Shown here piece by piece: positions 43,984-52,819 of a stretch of 64,000 nucleotides of DNA. The notes beneath the pieces are model-generated. The model saw only the letters and a program-made list of their open reading frames with translations. It made no database searches and had not been told where the DNA came from. Source of the stretch: Dehalococcoidia bacterium. Its GTDB lineage: Bacteria > Chloroflexota > Dehalococcoidia > SpSt-223. Numbering within the stretch: the stretch's first letter is position 1; the number at the start of each line of letters is the position of its first letter. The DNA lies in NCBI GenBank assembly GCA_026003895.1, contig BPIC01000001.1:310001-374000 (forward strand), read 5' to 3'. The position numbers were made by a program, and so were the translations under genes.

Positions 43984-44449
43984 ACGTTCCCCGTCGAACA
44001 CGTCGCGCCAGCGGTAGGGTGACTCCTTCGAAAATCCCTTCGCCGCGCAGCGTGTCGTCTTCGCCCACGCGCGGGTCCTCCGTCGGCGCGTGGGAGACGG
44101 AGACGCGCCCTTGGGCGTCGGCGATTGAGACGTGCACGGCGCCGGCCGCGGGGTCCTCTTCGATCTTGGGGTGCATCGCGATCCAGCAAGTGAAGGGCGA
44201 GACGATCTCGATCCCGAGCTCGGGAACGGCGTCGAGAATGCCGTCTGGCAAGGGGTCCGGCCAACCGGTCGGCGGAGAGGAACGCGATATCGGGAACGCG
44301 GCCGGTGTCCGGATTGCGTGGGCGGAGAAGCTCAGTTCGGTGAAGACGCGCCAAAGTCGGCGTTGGCGGACGAAGAAGCCGAGATCGATTGTGAGGCTGG
44401 CTCGTTCGCCGGTGTAACGCCCTTTGGCAGCGCTTCTCCCAAACGACAC
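43904..44449 (-). CDS. Hypothetical protein, possibly damaged at both ends
   Basis: A 181-codon frame. Codons 10-150 look coding (IDLGFFVRQRRLWRVFTELS, LGIEIVSPFTCWIAMHPKIE, VHVSIADAQGRVSVSHAPTE) and match no family I know. It begins with GTG 44449, which has only a weak SD. A neighbouring frame begins with ATG 44486 (MSIDGKAELVARSVV) and would fit as the true N-terminus if one indel were removed. The last 27 codons run antisense through the 3' end of the esterase gene, which is unusual and suggests another frameshift near 43990. The exact ends are uncertain. Confidence 0.45.
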   Translation of the reverse strand: MSFGRSAAKGRYTGERASLTIDLGFFVRQRRLWRVFTELSFSAHAIRTPAAFPISRSSPPTGWPDPLPDGILDAVPELGIEIVSPFTCWIAMHPKIEEDPAAGAVHVSIADAQGRVSVSHAPTEDPRVGEDDTLRGEGIFEGVTLPLARRVRRGTSSSEGGSGHASVVQTPGRASRGRQRD

Positions 44450-44541
44450 TCCGAGCGACGAGTTCCGCCTTGCCGTCGATGCTCATCGCAAGAACCTCGT
44501 CGCGGGCCGGCAGCCGGGTTTCCGCCGTCCTGGCGTGCTAC

Positions 44542-45453
44542 TCACGCCGATGGTTCCGTGAGTCCGCGCGCCCGCAGCAGGCGTTGCCAGCGGCGGCCGG
44601 CCTCGTCCTCCTCGGCGCGGAGGCCGTCCGGCGGGTGGTCTTGGATGCCGACGAGGCGGTTTTCGGGGTCGGCGATGTAGCACAGCCGGCCGCCGGTCAA
44701 CTCGAACACCTCGTTGACGAACCGCACGCCCTGTGCTTTGAGGTCGGCGACGATCCCATCGAGATCGCGGACTCGCAGCATCCAAACGTTCGCCACTTCG
44801 GTGCGCTCGGCCGGCAGCCGCGCCGGTGCGCCGCCCGGCAGGATCTCGAGCACGAGGGTGTCGCCGAGCGCGAGCAGGCCACGCTCTGGCCGCTCATCGA
44901 TCGCAGCGAGGCCGATGCTGTCGCGGTAGAACGCCGTTTCGGCGGCAACGTCTTGGACGCGCAGCGCGACCCAACCGATTCCGTGAAGGTCGGGCGGCAT
45001 CGGCCCCACGCCCGGGATGCGCGTTTCGCCGGTGTCGTAGCGCCGCCAGGCTTCGTGGTCGTCCCACCATGGCGACGTGCGGCGGCGCTCGCGCAGGCCG
45101 GTCAGGTGGCCGTGCGGGTCGAGGAAATAGGCGGTTCGGCCGTCGGGCTCGTCGTCGGCGTGGTCGAGAAAGCGCGCCCCTCCAGCGCCCAGCCGTGCCC
45201 GCGCCGCGTCGAAATCCACGGTGCGCAGGATGGGAATGCACGGGGCATCCTCGGGCTGGGAGATCGGCGGGGGTGGCGATCCGCCCAGCAGGATTTCGAA
45301 GCTCGTTGCTTCGCCGCCCCAAAAAATGTGGACGTCCTCGCGGGGCGTGCGGATTACGGGGAGCCCGACAACGTCGCGGTAAAAGGCGGCCAGATCGGCC
45401 GGATCGTGCGTCCGTCTCATGAACCAGCCGAGGCATTGGATGGTCGGTCGCAT
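44542..45453 (-). CDS. Two-domain VOC (glyoxalase/dioxygenase-type) protein
   Basis: 303 residues with two vicinal-oxygen-chelate domains: about 1-115 (CLGWFMRRTHDPADLAAFYR, YFLDPHGHLTGL) and about 155-270 (GIGWVALRVQDVAAETAFYR, YIADPENRLVGIQDH). Metal ligands vary between copies. The start ATG 45453 has GGGGGAGGG upstream, and a -10-like TAGGAT lies at 45471-45476. The substrate is unknown; two-domain VOC proteins include ring-cleaving dioxygenases and resistance proteins. Confidence 0.85.
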   Translation of the reverse strand: MRPTIQCLGWFMRRTHDPADLAAFYRDVVGLPVIRTPREDVHIFWGGEATSFEILLGGSPPPPISQPEDAPCIPILRTVDFDAARARLGAGGARFLDHADDEPDGRTAYFLDPHGHLTGLRERRRTSPWWDDHEAWRRYDTGETRIPGVGPMPPDLHGIGWVALRVQDVAAETAFYRDSIGLAAIDERPERGLLALGDTLVLEILPGGAPARLPAERTEVANVWMLRVRDLDGIVADLKAQGVRFVNEVFELTGGRLCYIADPENRLVGIQDHPPDGLRAEEDEAGRRWQRLLRARGLTEPSA

Positions 45454-45512
45454 GCTGTCCCTCCCCCGCCATCCTAGCCGACAGTGTGCTACAAGTGGGA
45501 CGGAGGATCACG

Positions 45513-46682
45513 ATGCCGAGCCCACTGCTGAACTATCTCGACTGGGAGCTGTCGCCGGCGCAGCAGAGTGTGCAGCGCACGGTGCGCGCGTTTGTCGAGG
45601 AAGAGGCGCTGCCGCTGATCGCTGATTGCTTCGAAGCGGGGCGCTTTCCGAAGGAGCTGATCCCGCGCCTCGGTGCGCTTGGCCTGCTGGGGCCGACCAT
45701 TCCTCTCGATGGCCCGGGCGCCGACGCGACGTCGGCCGGCTTGATCTGCCAAGAACTGGAGCGCGGCGATTCGGCCTTGCGCTCGTTCGCCTCGGTGCAG
45801 GGCAGCTTGGTCATGTACCCCATCTGGCGCTATGGCTCGGACGAGCAGAAGGCGCGCTACCTTCCCGGGATGGCGAGCGGCACGATCGTTGGCTGCTTCG
45901 GGCTGACCGAGCACGATCACGGCAGCGACCCGGCACGGATGGAGACACGCGCCTACCCCGATGGCGACGGCTGGGTGCTCAACGGCGTCAAGATGTGGAT
46001 CACCAACGCCCCGCTGGCGGATGTGGCCCTGATTTGGGCGAAGGTCGACGAGGAAGGGCGGGACGTGGTGCGCGGGTTCCTCGTCGAGGCGGGGTCCCCC
46101 GGCTACCGGGTCAACGAGGTGCATCACAAGCTGAGCCTGCGCGCGTCGGCGACGGGCGAGATCGTGCTGGAGGATTGCCGCGTGCCCGGGGATGCGATCC
46201 TGCCCGGTGTGCGCGGGATGCGCGGACCGCTCTCCTGCCTGACGGAGGCGCGCTTTGGAATTGCGTTCGGCGTGGTTGGAGCGGCGATGGCGTGCTACGA
46301 GTCAGCGCTGGAGTATGCCAAGAGCCGAGAGCAATGGGGGCGGCCGATCGCCGGCTTCCAACTGACGCAGGCGAAGCTGGTCGATGCGCTCGAATGGATC
46401 ACCCAAGGCCAGCTCGTTGCCTACCAGCTTGGCCGGCTGAAGGACGCTGGCCGGCTGACGCCGCAGCAAGTGTCGCTCGCTAAGCGGGCGAACTGCCGGA
46501 TGGCGCTGGAGGTGGCCCGCTCGATGCGCAGCATCCTCGCTGGCAACGGCATCCTGCTTGCCTATCCCGTCTTCCGCCACATGGTGAATCTCGAGACCGT
46601 CTTTACGTACGAAGGCACCCACGAGATCCACACCCTCATTTTGGGGGCGGACATCACCGGGCTCGAGGCGTACCGCGGCTGA
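45513..46682 (+). CDS. Acyl-CoA dehydrogenase, glutaryl-CoA dehydrogenase-like
   Basis: A 389-residue FAD enzyme. FGLTEHDHGSDPARMETRA, WVLNGVKMWITNAPLADVALIW, RFGIAFGVVGAAMACYESAL and the C-terminal TYEGTHEIHTLILGADITG are typical of the glutaryl-CoA dehydrogenase branch, where the Glu of YEG is the catalytic base. It starts at ATG 45513 with GGAGG upstream, and TACAAG (45490-45495) is a likely -10. The nearest genes are unrelated, so the exact acyl substrate remains open. Confidence 0.9.
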   Translation: MPSPLLNYLDWELSPAQQSVQRTVRAFVEEEALPLIADCFEAGRFPKELIPRLGALGLLGPTIPLDGPGADATSAGLICQELERGDSALRSFASVQGSLVMYPIWRYGSDEQKARYLPGMASGTIVGCFGLTEHDHGSDPARMETRAYPDGDGWVLNGVKMWITNAPLADVALIWAKVDEEGRDVVRGFLVEAGSPGYRVNEVHHKLSLRASATGEIVLEDCRVPGDAILPGVRGMRGPLSCLTEARFGIAFGVVGAAMACYESALEYAKSREQWGRPIAGFQLTQAKLVDALEWITQGQLVAYQLGRLKDAGRLTPQQVSLAKRANCRMALEVARSMRSILAGNGILLAYPVFRHMVNLETVFTYEGTHEIHTLILGADITGLEAYRG

Positions 46683-46751
46683 GCGCAGCTTCACAGAGGA
46701 ATGGACTCGCTGGGCGGGCGCCGCGCTTCCTCGTTGTTGTCCGAACACCCG

Positions 46752-47453
46752 CTAGGCGGAGTTCATGGAAGACGTCTCGGGAGGACGCCGGAGGCGCTCG
46801 ATCGCGCGTGTTTGCGCTGCTGTGATGCGGTGGACGAGCAGGATCGCGAGCAGCGCCGCGAGCACCGAGATGGGTGCCCAACCGATGGTGAATAGCAGGG
46901 CCAGCTGCATCTCCCCTATCTCATCTGCTCGCAAGAACCCCCGGTTCGAGGCTCTGGTGCCGCAGGAATGCAAGACGAAGAAGATCCACCACGAGCGGAC
47001 CAGCCAACTGTTCGGCACCTGCCGCCACGATAGGCGGACAACGGTGCCGGCAAGCCACTGAGAGCCCTTCCAGACCTCTTTCATGATGAGGTAAGGAAGA
47101 ACGAGATTGACGAGTGGGATCACGAACCCCAACACGATCCAGACGCCGGACCACGTGGTATCGGGAATTCCTCCGCGTTTCAGGTTCCTGTGGGCATCGA
47201 CGAACCACACAAGGAAAACCATCGCACAGACAAAGACGACGAACATCCATAAGACAAACAGGTAGAAGTAGGCGCCCTGCAGAGCCGACGCAACATCTTC
47301 AATCGCTTGGCCACTTGCCCCCGGAGCAGCCTGCAGGCGGGCGGCGTTTTCGAGAAGCCAGACGAAATCCGCGCCCGCCTCGACCACTCTCAGGACAATG
47401 ACAGCCACAAAACATCCAATCAGGATCTGAGCAGTCGAGCGAAGGGCGATCAC
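46752..47453 (-). CDS. DUF4328-like multi-pass membrane protein
   Basis: 233 residues with six hydrophobic segments: ILIGCFVAVIVLRVV, FYLFVLWMFVVFVCAMVFLVWF, WIVLGFVIPLVNLVLPYLI, SWWIFFVLHS and ISVLAALLAILLVHRI among them. The conserved WFVDAHRNLKRGG segment between TM2 and TM3 and the Trp-rich VWIVLGFVIP match DUF4328 proteins. The start is GTG 47453, close behind a TATATA -10-like element (47462-47467); a TTG at 47513 is an alternative. Its function is unknown. Confidence 0.75.
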   Translation of the reverse strand: MIALRSTAQILIGCFVAVIVLRVVEAGADFVWLLENAARLQAAPGASGQAIEDVASALQGAYFYLFVLWMFVVFVCAMVFLVWFVDAHRNLKRGGIPDTTWSGVWIVLGFVIPLVNLVLPYLIMKEVWKGSQWLAGTVVRLSWRQVPNSWLVRSWWIFFVLHSCGTRASNRGFLRADEIGEMQLALLFTIGWAPISVLAALLAILLVHRITAAQTRAIERLRRPPETSSMNSA

Positions 47454-47653
47454 ATTATCCGTATATACGCTAACGAAACAAATAGCAATACGTCTGGCGG
47501 CGTGCGTGACCAAACCGCCCCATTCGGTCGGCCACGCCCTGCTAGTAGCGTGTCAGAGCAGACCTTCGCTCTCGGGTTTTTGCTGTGGCCTATCTCGGCA
47601 GGCACCTCAGCTCGACATCGCCGTAGGGTGAGCAACGCCTTGCGGCTGCGCCT

Positions 47654-48553
47654 TCACGGCTCGTGCTCGACGATACCGAGCGCGGCGAGCGCCGGCCGGA
47701 GCTCGAGGAGCGCGAGGTCCTTGCGCTTGCATTCAAGCATGCAGTCGAAGGGGCGCGGCGGCGCAGCGGCCAGAAAGGCGGCGCAGGCGACCGGATCGAC
47801 GTCGTCAGCGTGGGCGCCGGCTGGCTTGCCCGGCGCTTGGCTGCTGAAATGGACCTCGGGTGGTCCGTCCGCCGGCTGCCACGTGGCGAACACCCGCGGG
47901 AGCAGGTCACCGGGCGACGGCAGCACGGCGTCATGCAGGGCATCGAAGACGACCGGAATGCCCGTCTCGTCGTGGATCGCGAGCACGTCGGCAGCGGAAT
48001 AGACCCGCTCATCGTTCTCGAGGACGAGATGCTCACGCCAACTCTCCGGCAAGGCGCGGTAGCGCGCAACGAAGCGGCGCATCGCGGCGGCTTTGTCGCC
48101 GTAGGCGCCGCCACCGTGGATCACGATCTTTGCTTCACGGCCGAGGCCGAGCGCCCGCAGCAACCGGACGTGCCAAGCAAGGTCGGCGAGGGCGGTGGCA
48201 GTCACCTGCTCGTCCGGCGAGGTGAGGAGGGTGTACTGCCCAGGGTGCATGCTGCAGCGGACGCCGTCGCGCTGGATCGTGGCGCCGATCGTCGCGAGCG
48301 TTTCCGCTTCCTCTCGCCACCACTCGAGGGTGTTGACCGGGTGGGACGCGAAGGGAATGAGCTGGCTCGAGATGCGGTAGAACCGGACGCTGATGGCCCG
48401 GTTATACTCGAGCGTTGCGGCCAGCCCAGCGAGGTTGGCGCGGGTGAGGCTGCGGAGCCGCTCGGGCGTGGCATTGCGGAGGAGGCAGCGTTTGTCCGTC
48501 ACCGCGCCGCTCCCGAGCGCGGTTGTGATATAGCCGAGGCGTCGTACTGCCAT
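47654..48553 (-). CDS. uvsE: UV damage endonuclease UvsE/UvdE
   Basis: A 299-residue TIM-barrel DNA-repair enzyme that nicks 5' of UV photoproducts and other lesions. It has RLGYITTALGSG at the start and FYRISSQLIPFASHP, MHPGQYTLLTSPDEQ, KIVIHGGGAYGDKAAAM, LVLENDERVYSA and VVFDALHD, which carry the His/Glu/Asp metal ligands of the family. The start ATG 48553 is preceded by CAGGAG. It complements nucleotide excision repair in bacteria exposed to light. Confidence 0.95.
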   Translation of the reverse strand: MAVRRLGYITTALGSGAVTDKRCLLRNATPERLRSLTRANLAGLAATLEYNRAISVRFYRISSQLIPFASHPVNTLEWWREEAETLATIGATIQRDGVRCSMHPGQYTLLTSPDEQVTATALADLAWHVRLLRALGLGREAKIVIHGGGAYGDKAAAMRRFVARYRALPESWREHLVLENDERVYSAADVLAIHDETGIPVVFDALHDAVLPSPGDLLPRVFATWQPADGPPEVHFSSQAPGKPAGAHADDVDPVACAAFLAAAPPRPFDCMLECKRKDLALLELRPALAALGIVEHEP

Positions 48554-49239
48554 CGTGCTCCTGCAGCCAGGGACTGCGGCGATCGTATCGCAGGCAGTCC
48601 TCGGGCGGTTGAGCATGGCGGCGGCGGGGGCGCCGCGCCAAACCGCTCAGGGTAGACGGAGGAAGACCGAGCGGCTGGGACTCCTCGTTGGGCGTTGTCA
48701 CGCAGAAACCGATGGCTCGGCATGACCGTGCGCCCACGGCGCCCATGCTCGCGCACGTCTGCCGAACGACGCGCCGGTGAGCAACCACCGTGCGCCCGGG
48801 GCCTGACGGCGAGGGCGCCGGCCACCACCGAGCAGGCAGCCCTCATCGATGGAGGATCTGAACCGAGACGTCGTCGTGCCATCCGGCGCGTCGAGCGCGC
48901 CCGTCGCTATGGCGGTCAGCGCGATCCAAGGTGGGTCCAACAATTGTGGCCGTTCACCAACGCGCCTGCGCCGCTGGGCGGGGTAGTCGCGTTGTTCAGC
49001 GAGAGGTCGCTGTCTTCAGGGAGAAGCGGCGCACGGTCCTTGCGCCGATCCTGAGCGCCAGGCGTGCGCGTCTCGGAGGGCGAGCACGCTGCGGCCTGCC
49101 GGTCTGGTCTCGGGCTCGCCAGAGGAATTGGAGCGACGATCCCGGCGGCTGGGATGGCGGCACGAGGCTCGTTGTCCTCTTCGGTGCCCTGCCGGTCTCT
49201 GGGGCGTGGGTGAGGCGGAGTCGCCCTCGTGGCGGATCG
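48554..49239. other. 686-bp region between uvsE and the DNA methyltransferase gene
   Basis: No gene is convincingly supported. Short frames exist (for example a 45-codon ATG frame beginning at about 48849), but they have no recognised motif. No tRNA-like fold was seen. Confidence 0.45.
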
Positions 49240-50517
49240 TCATCGCGCCGTGCCGGCACCGGCGAGGCGTGCCGGGGCAGCGACGGGGGCACGGCGCTCG
49301 AGGAGCAGGATGTATTCGTGGCTCATTGTCTCGGCGACGGCGCCGGGCACATTGCTCGGGCTGTTGCGGCTGGGGAGGCGCTTGGTGGGGATGCGGCGGA
49401 TGATCACCTCGCAGGGCTCAAGCCCCAGCGGGGCCGCGAGGTCGGCCAAGATGAGATCCGTCGGGAGTTGGACGTCCTTGACGCGCCGGTTGCCCACGAC
49501 GAGCGCTGCCACGCCGCCCGGTCGCAGTAGCCGCGCGATCTCGGTGAGACAGGATGCCATATCGACATAAAAGGAGGCGACTGCCGTTGCACGGCGCGTG
49601 TCGCGGCGTGCGATGGCCGCCACGGCCGCTTCAAGGTTGGGCGATGGCGGCAGCGGCGCGTCGACGGGTTCGCCGCCGAGCAGGCGGAGGTCGAGGTCGC
49701 GGTCGCTGGCGAGGCCGAGCCACTGGGCCGAGAGCCGCGAGAACTGCCCATAGGCGACCGTCGTTCGGCTGTCGCCGTATGGGGGAGAGGTGATGACGGC
49801 GTCGACCGATCCGGGCGCAAGGTCGGCGAGCGGCCGGCGCGAATCGGCGAGGCGGATCTCGGCATCGGCCGTTGGGGTGAAGGTGGCGACGAGCGCGGCG
49901 TTGCGGGCGGCGCGGGCGCGAAAAAGCGCGATTGGGTCCGGTCGGTGACGGGCGAGGCGAGCCGCCGGGTAGCGGTAGAGCTTGAACTCGGAAGCGCGGG
50001 TGTTCGAAGCGAGGCGGACGACTTCGGAGAAGGTCGCGAGGAGCATCGTGCGAGCAGGCTCATCGGTAGTGCGGATGGCGGCATGGAGGGCGCTGAGCGG
50101 CGGGATTACCTCGGGCTTGAACCAGAATTCAAGGCGGGGGATCGGTGGCGGTGGCGGCGGCGCGGCGAGGAGCGCAGGAAGCGCTGCCTCAACGTGTTCG
50201 AGCGCAGCGTTCACAGCCGCTGGGGCGATGGGGGTGGTCTTGGCGCGGGCGATGAGCGCCGCGAGAGGGTTGAGGTCGATGCCGAGCGCTCGGCGTCCTG
50301 CGGCGATGGCCTCGACGAGGACGCTTCCCGATCCGCAAAACGGATCGAGGATTCGGTCGCCCGGCCGGGAGAGCTGGGCGACAAGCCTCGCTGCGACCTG
50401 CGGGATCATCATCGCCGGATAGGAATGGAGGGCGTGGGTGAGCCGTTTCGTAGGTTCGCCGGCATAGTCCCAGCTCGGATCGCGGCGGCGGATCACTGGG
50501 GAGGCGGCGACGAGCAT
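49240..50517 (-). CDS. DNA methyltransferase, N4/N6 type (SPPY motif)
   Basis: A 425-residue SAM-dependent enzyme. Motif I, LDPFCGSGSVLVEA, lies at about 57-70 and the catalytic motif IV, TSPPYGDS, at about 250-257. The SPPY form is typical of N4-cytosine methyltransferases, and motif I before IV gives the gamma-like order. A conserved Arg/Tyr-rich stretch (YAGEPTKRLTHALHSYPAMM) opens the protein. No restriction endonuclease gene is adjacent, so it is an orphan modification enzyme. The start ATG 50517 lies six bases after a TACCCT -10, so it is probably leaderless. Confidence 0.86.
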   Translation of the reverse strand: MLVAASPVIRRRDPSWDYAGEPTKRLTHALHSYPAMMIPQVAARLVAQLSRPGDRILDPFCGSGSVLVEAIAAGRRALGIDLNPLAALIARAKTTPIAPAAVNAALEHVEAALPALLAAPPPPPPIPRLEFWFKPEVIPPLSALHAAIRTTDEPARTMLLATFSEVVRLASNTRASEFKLYRYPAARLARHRPDPIALFRARAARNAALVATFTPTADAEIRLADSRRPLADLAPGSVDAVITSPPYGDSRTTVAYGQFSRLSAQWLGLASDRDLDLRLLGGEPVDAPLPPSPNLEAAVAAIARRDTRRATAVASFYVDMASCLTEIARLLRPGGVAALVVGNRRVKDVQLPTDLILADLAAPLGLEPCEVIIRRIPTKRLPSRNSPSNVPGAVAETMSHEYILLLERRAPVAAPARLAGAGTAR

Positions 50518-50523
50518 AGCAGA

Positions 50524-50529
50524 AGGGTA
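50524..50529 (-). promoter_or_regulatory. -10 box TACCCT for the DNA methyltransferase gene
   Basis: Minus-strand TACCCT, six bases before ATG 50517, without SD; leaderless geometry. Confidence 0.5.
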
Positions 50530-50557
50530 GGGCAGGCGTACCGGCGGGGGGTAGGAG

Positions 50558-51313
50558 CTAGGTCATGATCTGCTGGGCAATCCGGCGGATTTCGGCGCTC
50601 CACGGGTCGTCGGGGAAGCGGATGCTGAACAGGTCGCTCGAGGCGAGGCGGACGACTTCTTCAGAGAGGGGGAGGATGCCGGCGACGGGGGCGTGATAGG
50701 CATCCTCGACCTGCTTCTTGAGTTGGGCGAAGTCGAACGACGGCAGGGCTTTATTGATCACCAGCAGCATTTTGGGCACGTCGAGCTTGCGCGCGACGTC
50801 CACGGTCACGGCAGTGCCTTGGAAGTCCTGACGGTCCGGCCGCATGATGAGCACCAGAATCTCGGAGATGGCGATCGACAGCAGCGTCTCTTCGTTCAGC
50901 CCGGGGTGGGTGTCGATCAGGAGATAGTCGAGCCGAAGACGGGAGCCGAGATCTTGAAAGCCGTCGTTCAGCAGTGAGACGTCGTAGCCTTCGCGCAAGA
51001 CGCGCGCGATCTCACCGGCTTTGATGCTGGAAGGGATGAGAAAGAGCGCCCCTTGGGTGGCTTGGCCGAGGCGGTTGGTCACGTCGTAGGCGGTTTCCTC
51101 GATACGGCAGCGGCCCCAGAGATAGTCGTTCAGCGACCGGACCATCTGCTTTTCGTCCATGCCGAACAGCACGTGAATGCCGGGCGACTGGATATCGGTA
51201 TCGACGACTCCGACGCGCTTCCCCGCGAGGGCGATATTGGCCGCGAGGTTGGACGTAAGGTTGGACTTGCCTGTGCCGCCGCGGAAGGAGTGAATCGAAA
51301 TGATCGTCGTCAC
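50558..51313 (-). CDS. MinD/ParA-family ATPase
   Basis: A 251-residue P-loop ATPase with a deviant Walker A, RGGTGKS, at residues 11-17, a switch I region DTDIQSPGIHVLFG and Walker B LDYLLIDTHPGLN. The signature Lys of the ParA/MinD deviant Walker A is Arg here (R11). Residues 160-190 contain a membrane-reading-like helix MRPDRQDFQGTAVTVDVARK. The start is GTG 51313 with TAGGAG upstream. No ParB or MinC/MinE is next to it, so it may position another complex. Confidence 0.86.
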   Translation of the reverse strand: MTTIISIHSFRGGTGKSNLTSNLAANIALAGKRVGVVDTDIQSPGIHVLFGMDEKQMVRSLNDYLWGRCRIEETAYDVTNRLGQATQGALFLIPSSIKAGEIARVLREGYDVSLLNDGFQDLGSRLRLDYLLIDTHPGLNEETLLSIAISEILVLIMRPDRQDFQGTAVTVDVARKLDVPKMLLVINKALPSFDFAQLKKQVEDAYHAPVAGILPLSEEVVRLASSDLFSIRFPDDPWSAEIRRIAQQIMT

Positions 51314-51506
51314 AGATACTCCTAAGGGGGCGCAATCAGAGTCGGACGACCCGGGCGAGGACTGGCCCCCTTCCGGATGCAGCCACTCCTGCCGCAGCGG
51401 GTTCCGGGCAGGAGTTTAGCGCTTCGGCGAGGAAAGTTCCTGCGGTTTGGTTGGGCCGCCGTCGCTGCGCTCAGGCGGGACCTCGGTCGTGCGCTCGGTC
51501 AACAGG

Positions 51507-51586
51507 GCCGCCATCACGCCCACCGCGTCGGTCTGGACAACCAGAGAGAGGCGGGAGGTCTGACGTGCCGCCATCACGCCCACCGC
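51507..51586. repeat. 20-bp direct repeat spaced by 60 bp
   Basis: GCCGCCATCACGCCCACCGC occurs at 51507-51526 and again, identical, at 51567-51586 in the non-coding region between the ParA-like and methyltransferase genes. Confidence 0.85.
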
Positions 51587-51840
51587 CGCAAGCGCCGCCT
51601 CCCCCGACTGGCGGTCAGCGGAAACTCGGCGACGGTTCGGCGGTGTCTCGCGCTCCGAGGCCCGCGGGTGAGGGTTGCGCCGACCGCGTGCTCCCACTGG
51701 TCGCGCCCGTGCCCGGTTGCTGGTGCGCCGTGGCGTGCCGCCCAGCGTCCCATGCCGTTCGTGCTTGTGGTGCCACGGCTGTCGAATCCGCGGTCGCTCC
51801 ACGGGTCGCGCAGCCGAACGCCACCCTCGGAGCAACGAGG

Positions 51841-51864
51841 CGGCCCGCTCAAACGAGCGGGCCG
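51841..51864. terminator. Perfect 10-bp stem hairpin downstream of methyltransferase gene
   Basis: CGGCCCGCTC (51841-51850), loop AAAC, GAGCGGGCCG (51855-51864), 20-45 bp past the stop of the minus-strand gene. There is no T-tract, so termination would rely on stem strength. Confidence 0.5.
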
Positions 51865-51883
51865 GGAGGCCAGACGGCGCCCC

Positions 51884-52819
51884 CTAAAGTTTGATCCCGG
51901 TGATCGCCATGCAGTCCCAGCTCGGGTCGCGCAGCTTGGCGACATTGACGAAGCCGGTGGCTCGCACGGTCTGCTCGAGATTGAGCTTCATGTATTCGCC
52001 GAGGAACGGCTCCGGCCCTTTGGTGCGCTGCACGCGGGCTTGGCGCTCCTCTTCGGTGTCGTCGTAGATGACATCGACCCAGCTGGCGCGGCCACCGCTC
52101 CGCAGAAGCCGCTTCATCTCGTGGACAATCTTGTTGCTCTCGGTCTGTGGCATCTCGTGGAGGACATAGCTTTCGTTGACGATGTCGAAGCTGCCGTCTG
52201 GGAAGCAGGTCTCGCCGGCGTGTTGCAAATAGAAGGTGACGTTCGGGATCTGTTCGCGCTCGGCCCACTTGCGGGCGAAGCGAACGAAGTGCGGCGCGAG
52301 GTCGATGCCGATCACCTCGGCATTGGGGAAGAGACGGGCGAGGGCCATGGCCGACGTGCCGAGGCCGGTGCCGAGATCGAGGATGCGCTTTGGCCTCCAG
52401 CCGGCATAGATCCGGGCGAACAGCTCTTGGGCTGGCTCGATGCGCGTGAAGGTGAAGTAATTCTTGGCGATGTAGACCGCGCGGGTGTAACGCGGGTCCG
52501 GCAGCGGGGTAAAGTGGATCGGCGTCTTCAACCAGTGCAGCGGCACGTTCGGCGGTGGCGCGCCAGGTGGAAGGATGTCCGAATTGTCGGCCGGACCGTC
52601 GAAGTAGGGGAGACCGGCAATCCACTCGTTTCGCACCTGCTGGCCACGCTCGCGATCCGTCCAGACGAGGCGCATCATCCATTTCTCATAGTCGGTCTCG
52701 GGGTCAAAGATCGTGTCGAGCGTGATGACTGGCTTGGGCGGGATGACATCCAGCGGGACCTGCTCCATCGCCATTCGCGCGCGGGGGTCCTGCGGGGCTC
52801 GGGCGGGCTGCGCGTTCAT
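51884..52819 (-). CDS. Class I SAM-dependent methyltransferase
   Basis: A 311-residue Rossmann methyltransferase. Motif I, LDLGTGLGTSAMALA, is at about residue 147, followed by AEVIGIDLAPHFVRFA, FDIVNESYVLHEMPQTESNK and the post-III strand ASWVDVIYDD. An N-terminal extension of about 140 residues (DYEKWMMRLVWTDRERGQQ, NYFTFTRIEPAQELFAR) replaces the usual start. The substrate is unknown. The start is ATG 52819, with AAGGAGG upstream, and an inverted repeat lies 75 bp upstream. Confidence 0.84.
   Translation of the reverse strand: MNAQPARAPQDPRARMAMEQVPLDVIPPKPVITLDTIFDPETDYEKWMMRLVWTDRERGQQVRNEWIAGLPYFDGPADNSDILPPGAPPPNVPLHWLKTPIHFTPLPDPRYTRAVYIAKNYFTFTRIEPAQELFARIYAGWRPKRILDLGTGLGTSAMALARLFPNAEVIGIDLAPHFVRFARKWAEREQIPNVTFYLQHAGETCFPDGSFDIVNESYVLHEMPQTESNKIVHEMKRLLRSGGRASWVDVIYDDTEEERQARVQRTKGPEPFLGEYMKLNLEQTVRATGFVNVAKLRDPSWDCMAITGIKL

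Larger units (their letters stand above)
51314..51883. other. 570-bp intergenic region with repeats and a terminator-like hairpin
   Basis: Open frames on both strands are present but none has motifs. It contains a 20-bp direct repeat (51507-51526 and 51567-51586) spaced exactly 60 bp, and a strong hairpin at 51841-51864. Confidence 0.5.

Noticed and set aside
49240-50517. A restriction-modification system with the DNA methyltransferase
   Set aside because: No endonuclease-like gene is adjacent; the small Mrr-N-like protein at 33.4 kb is far away and lacks a nuclease domain.
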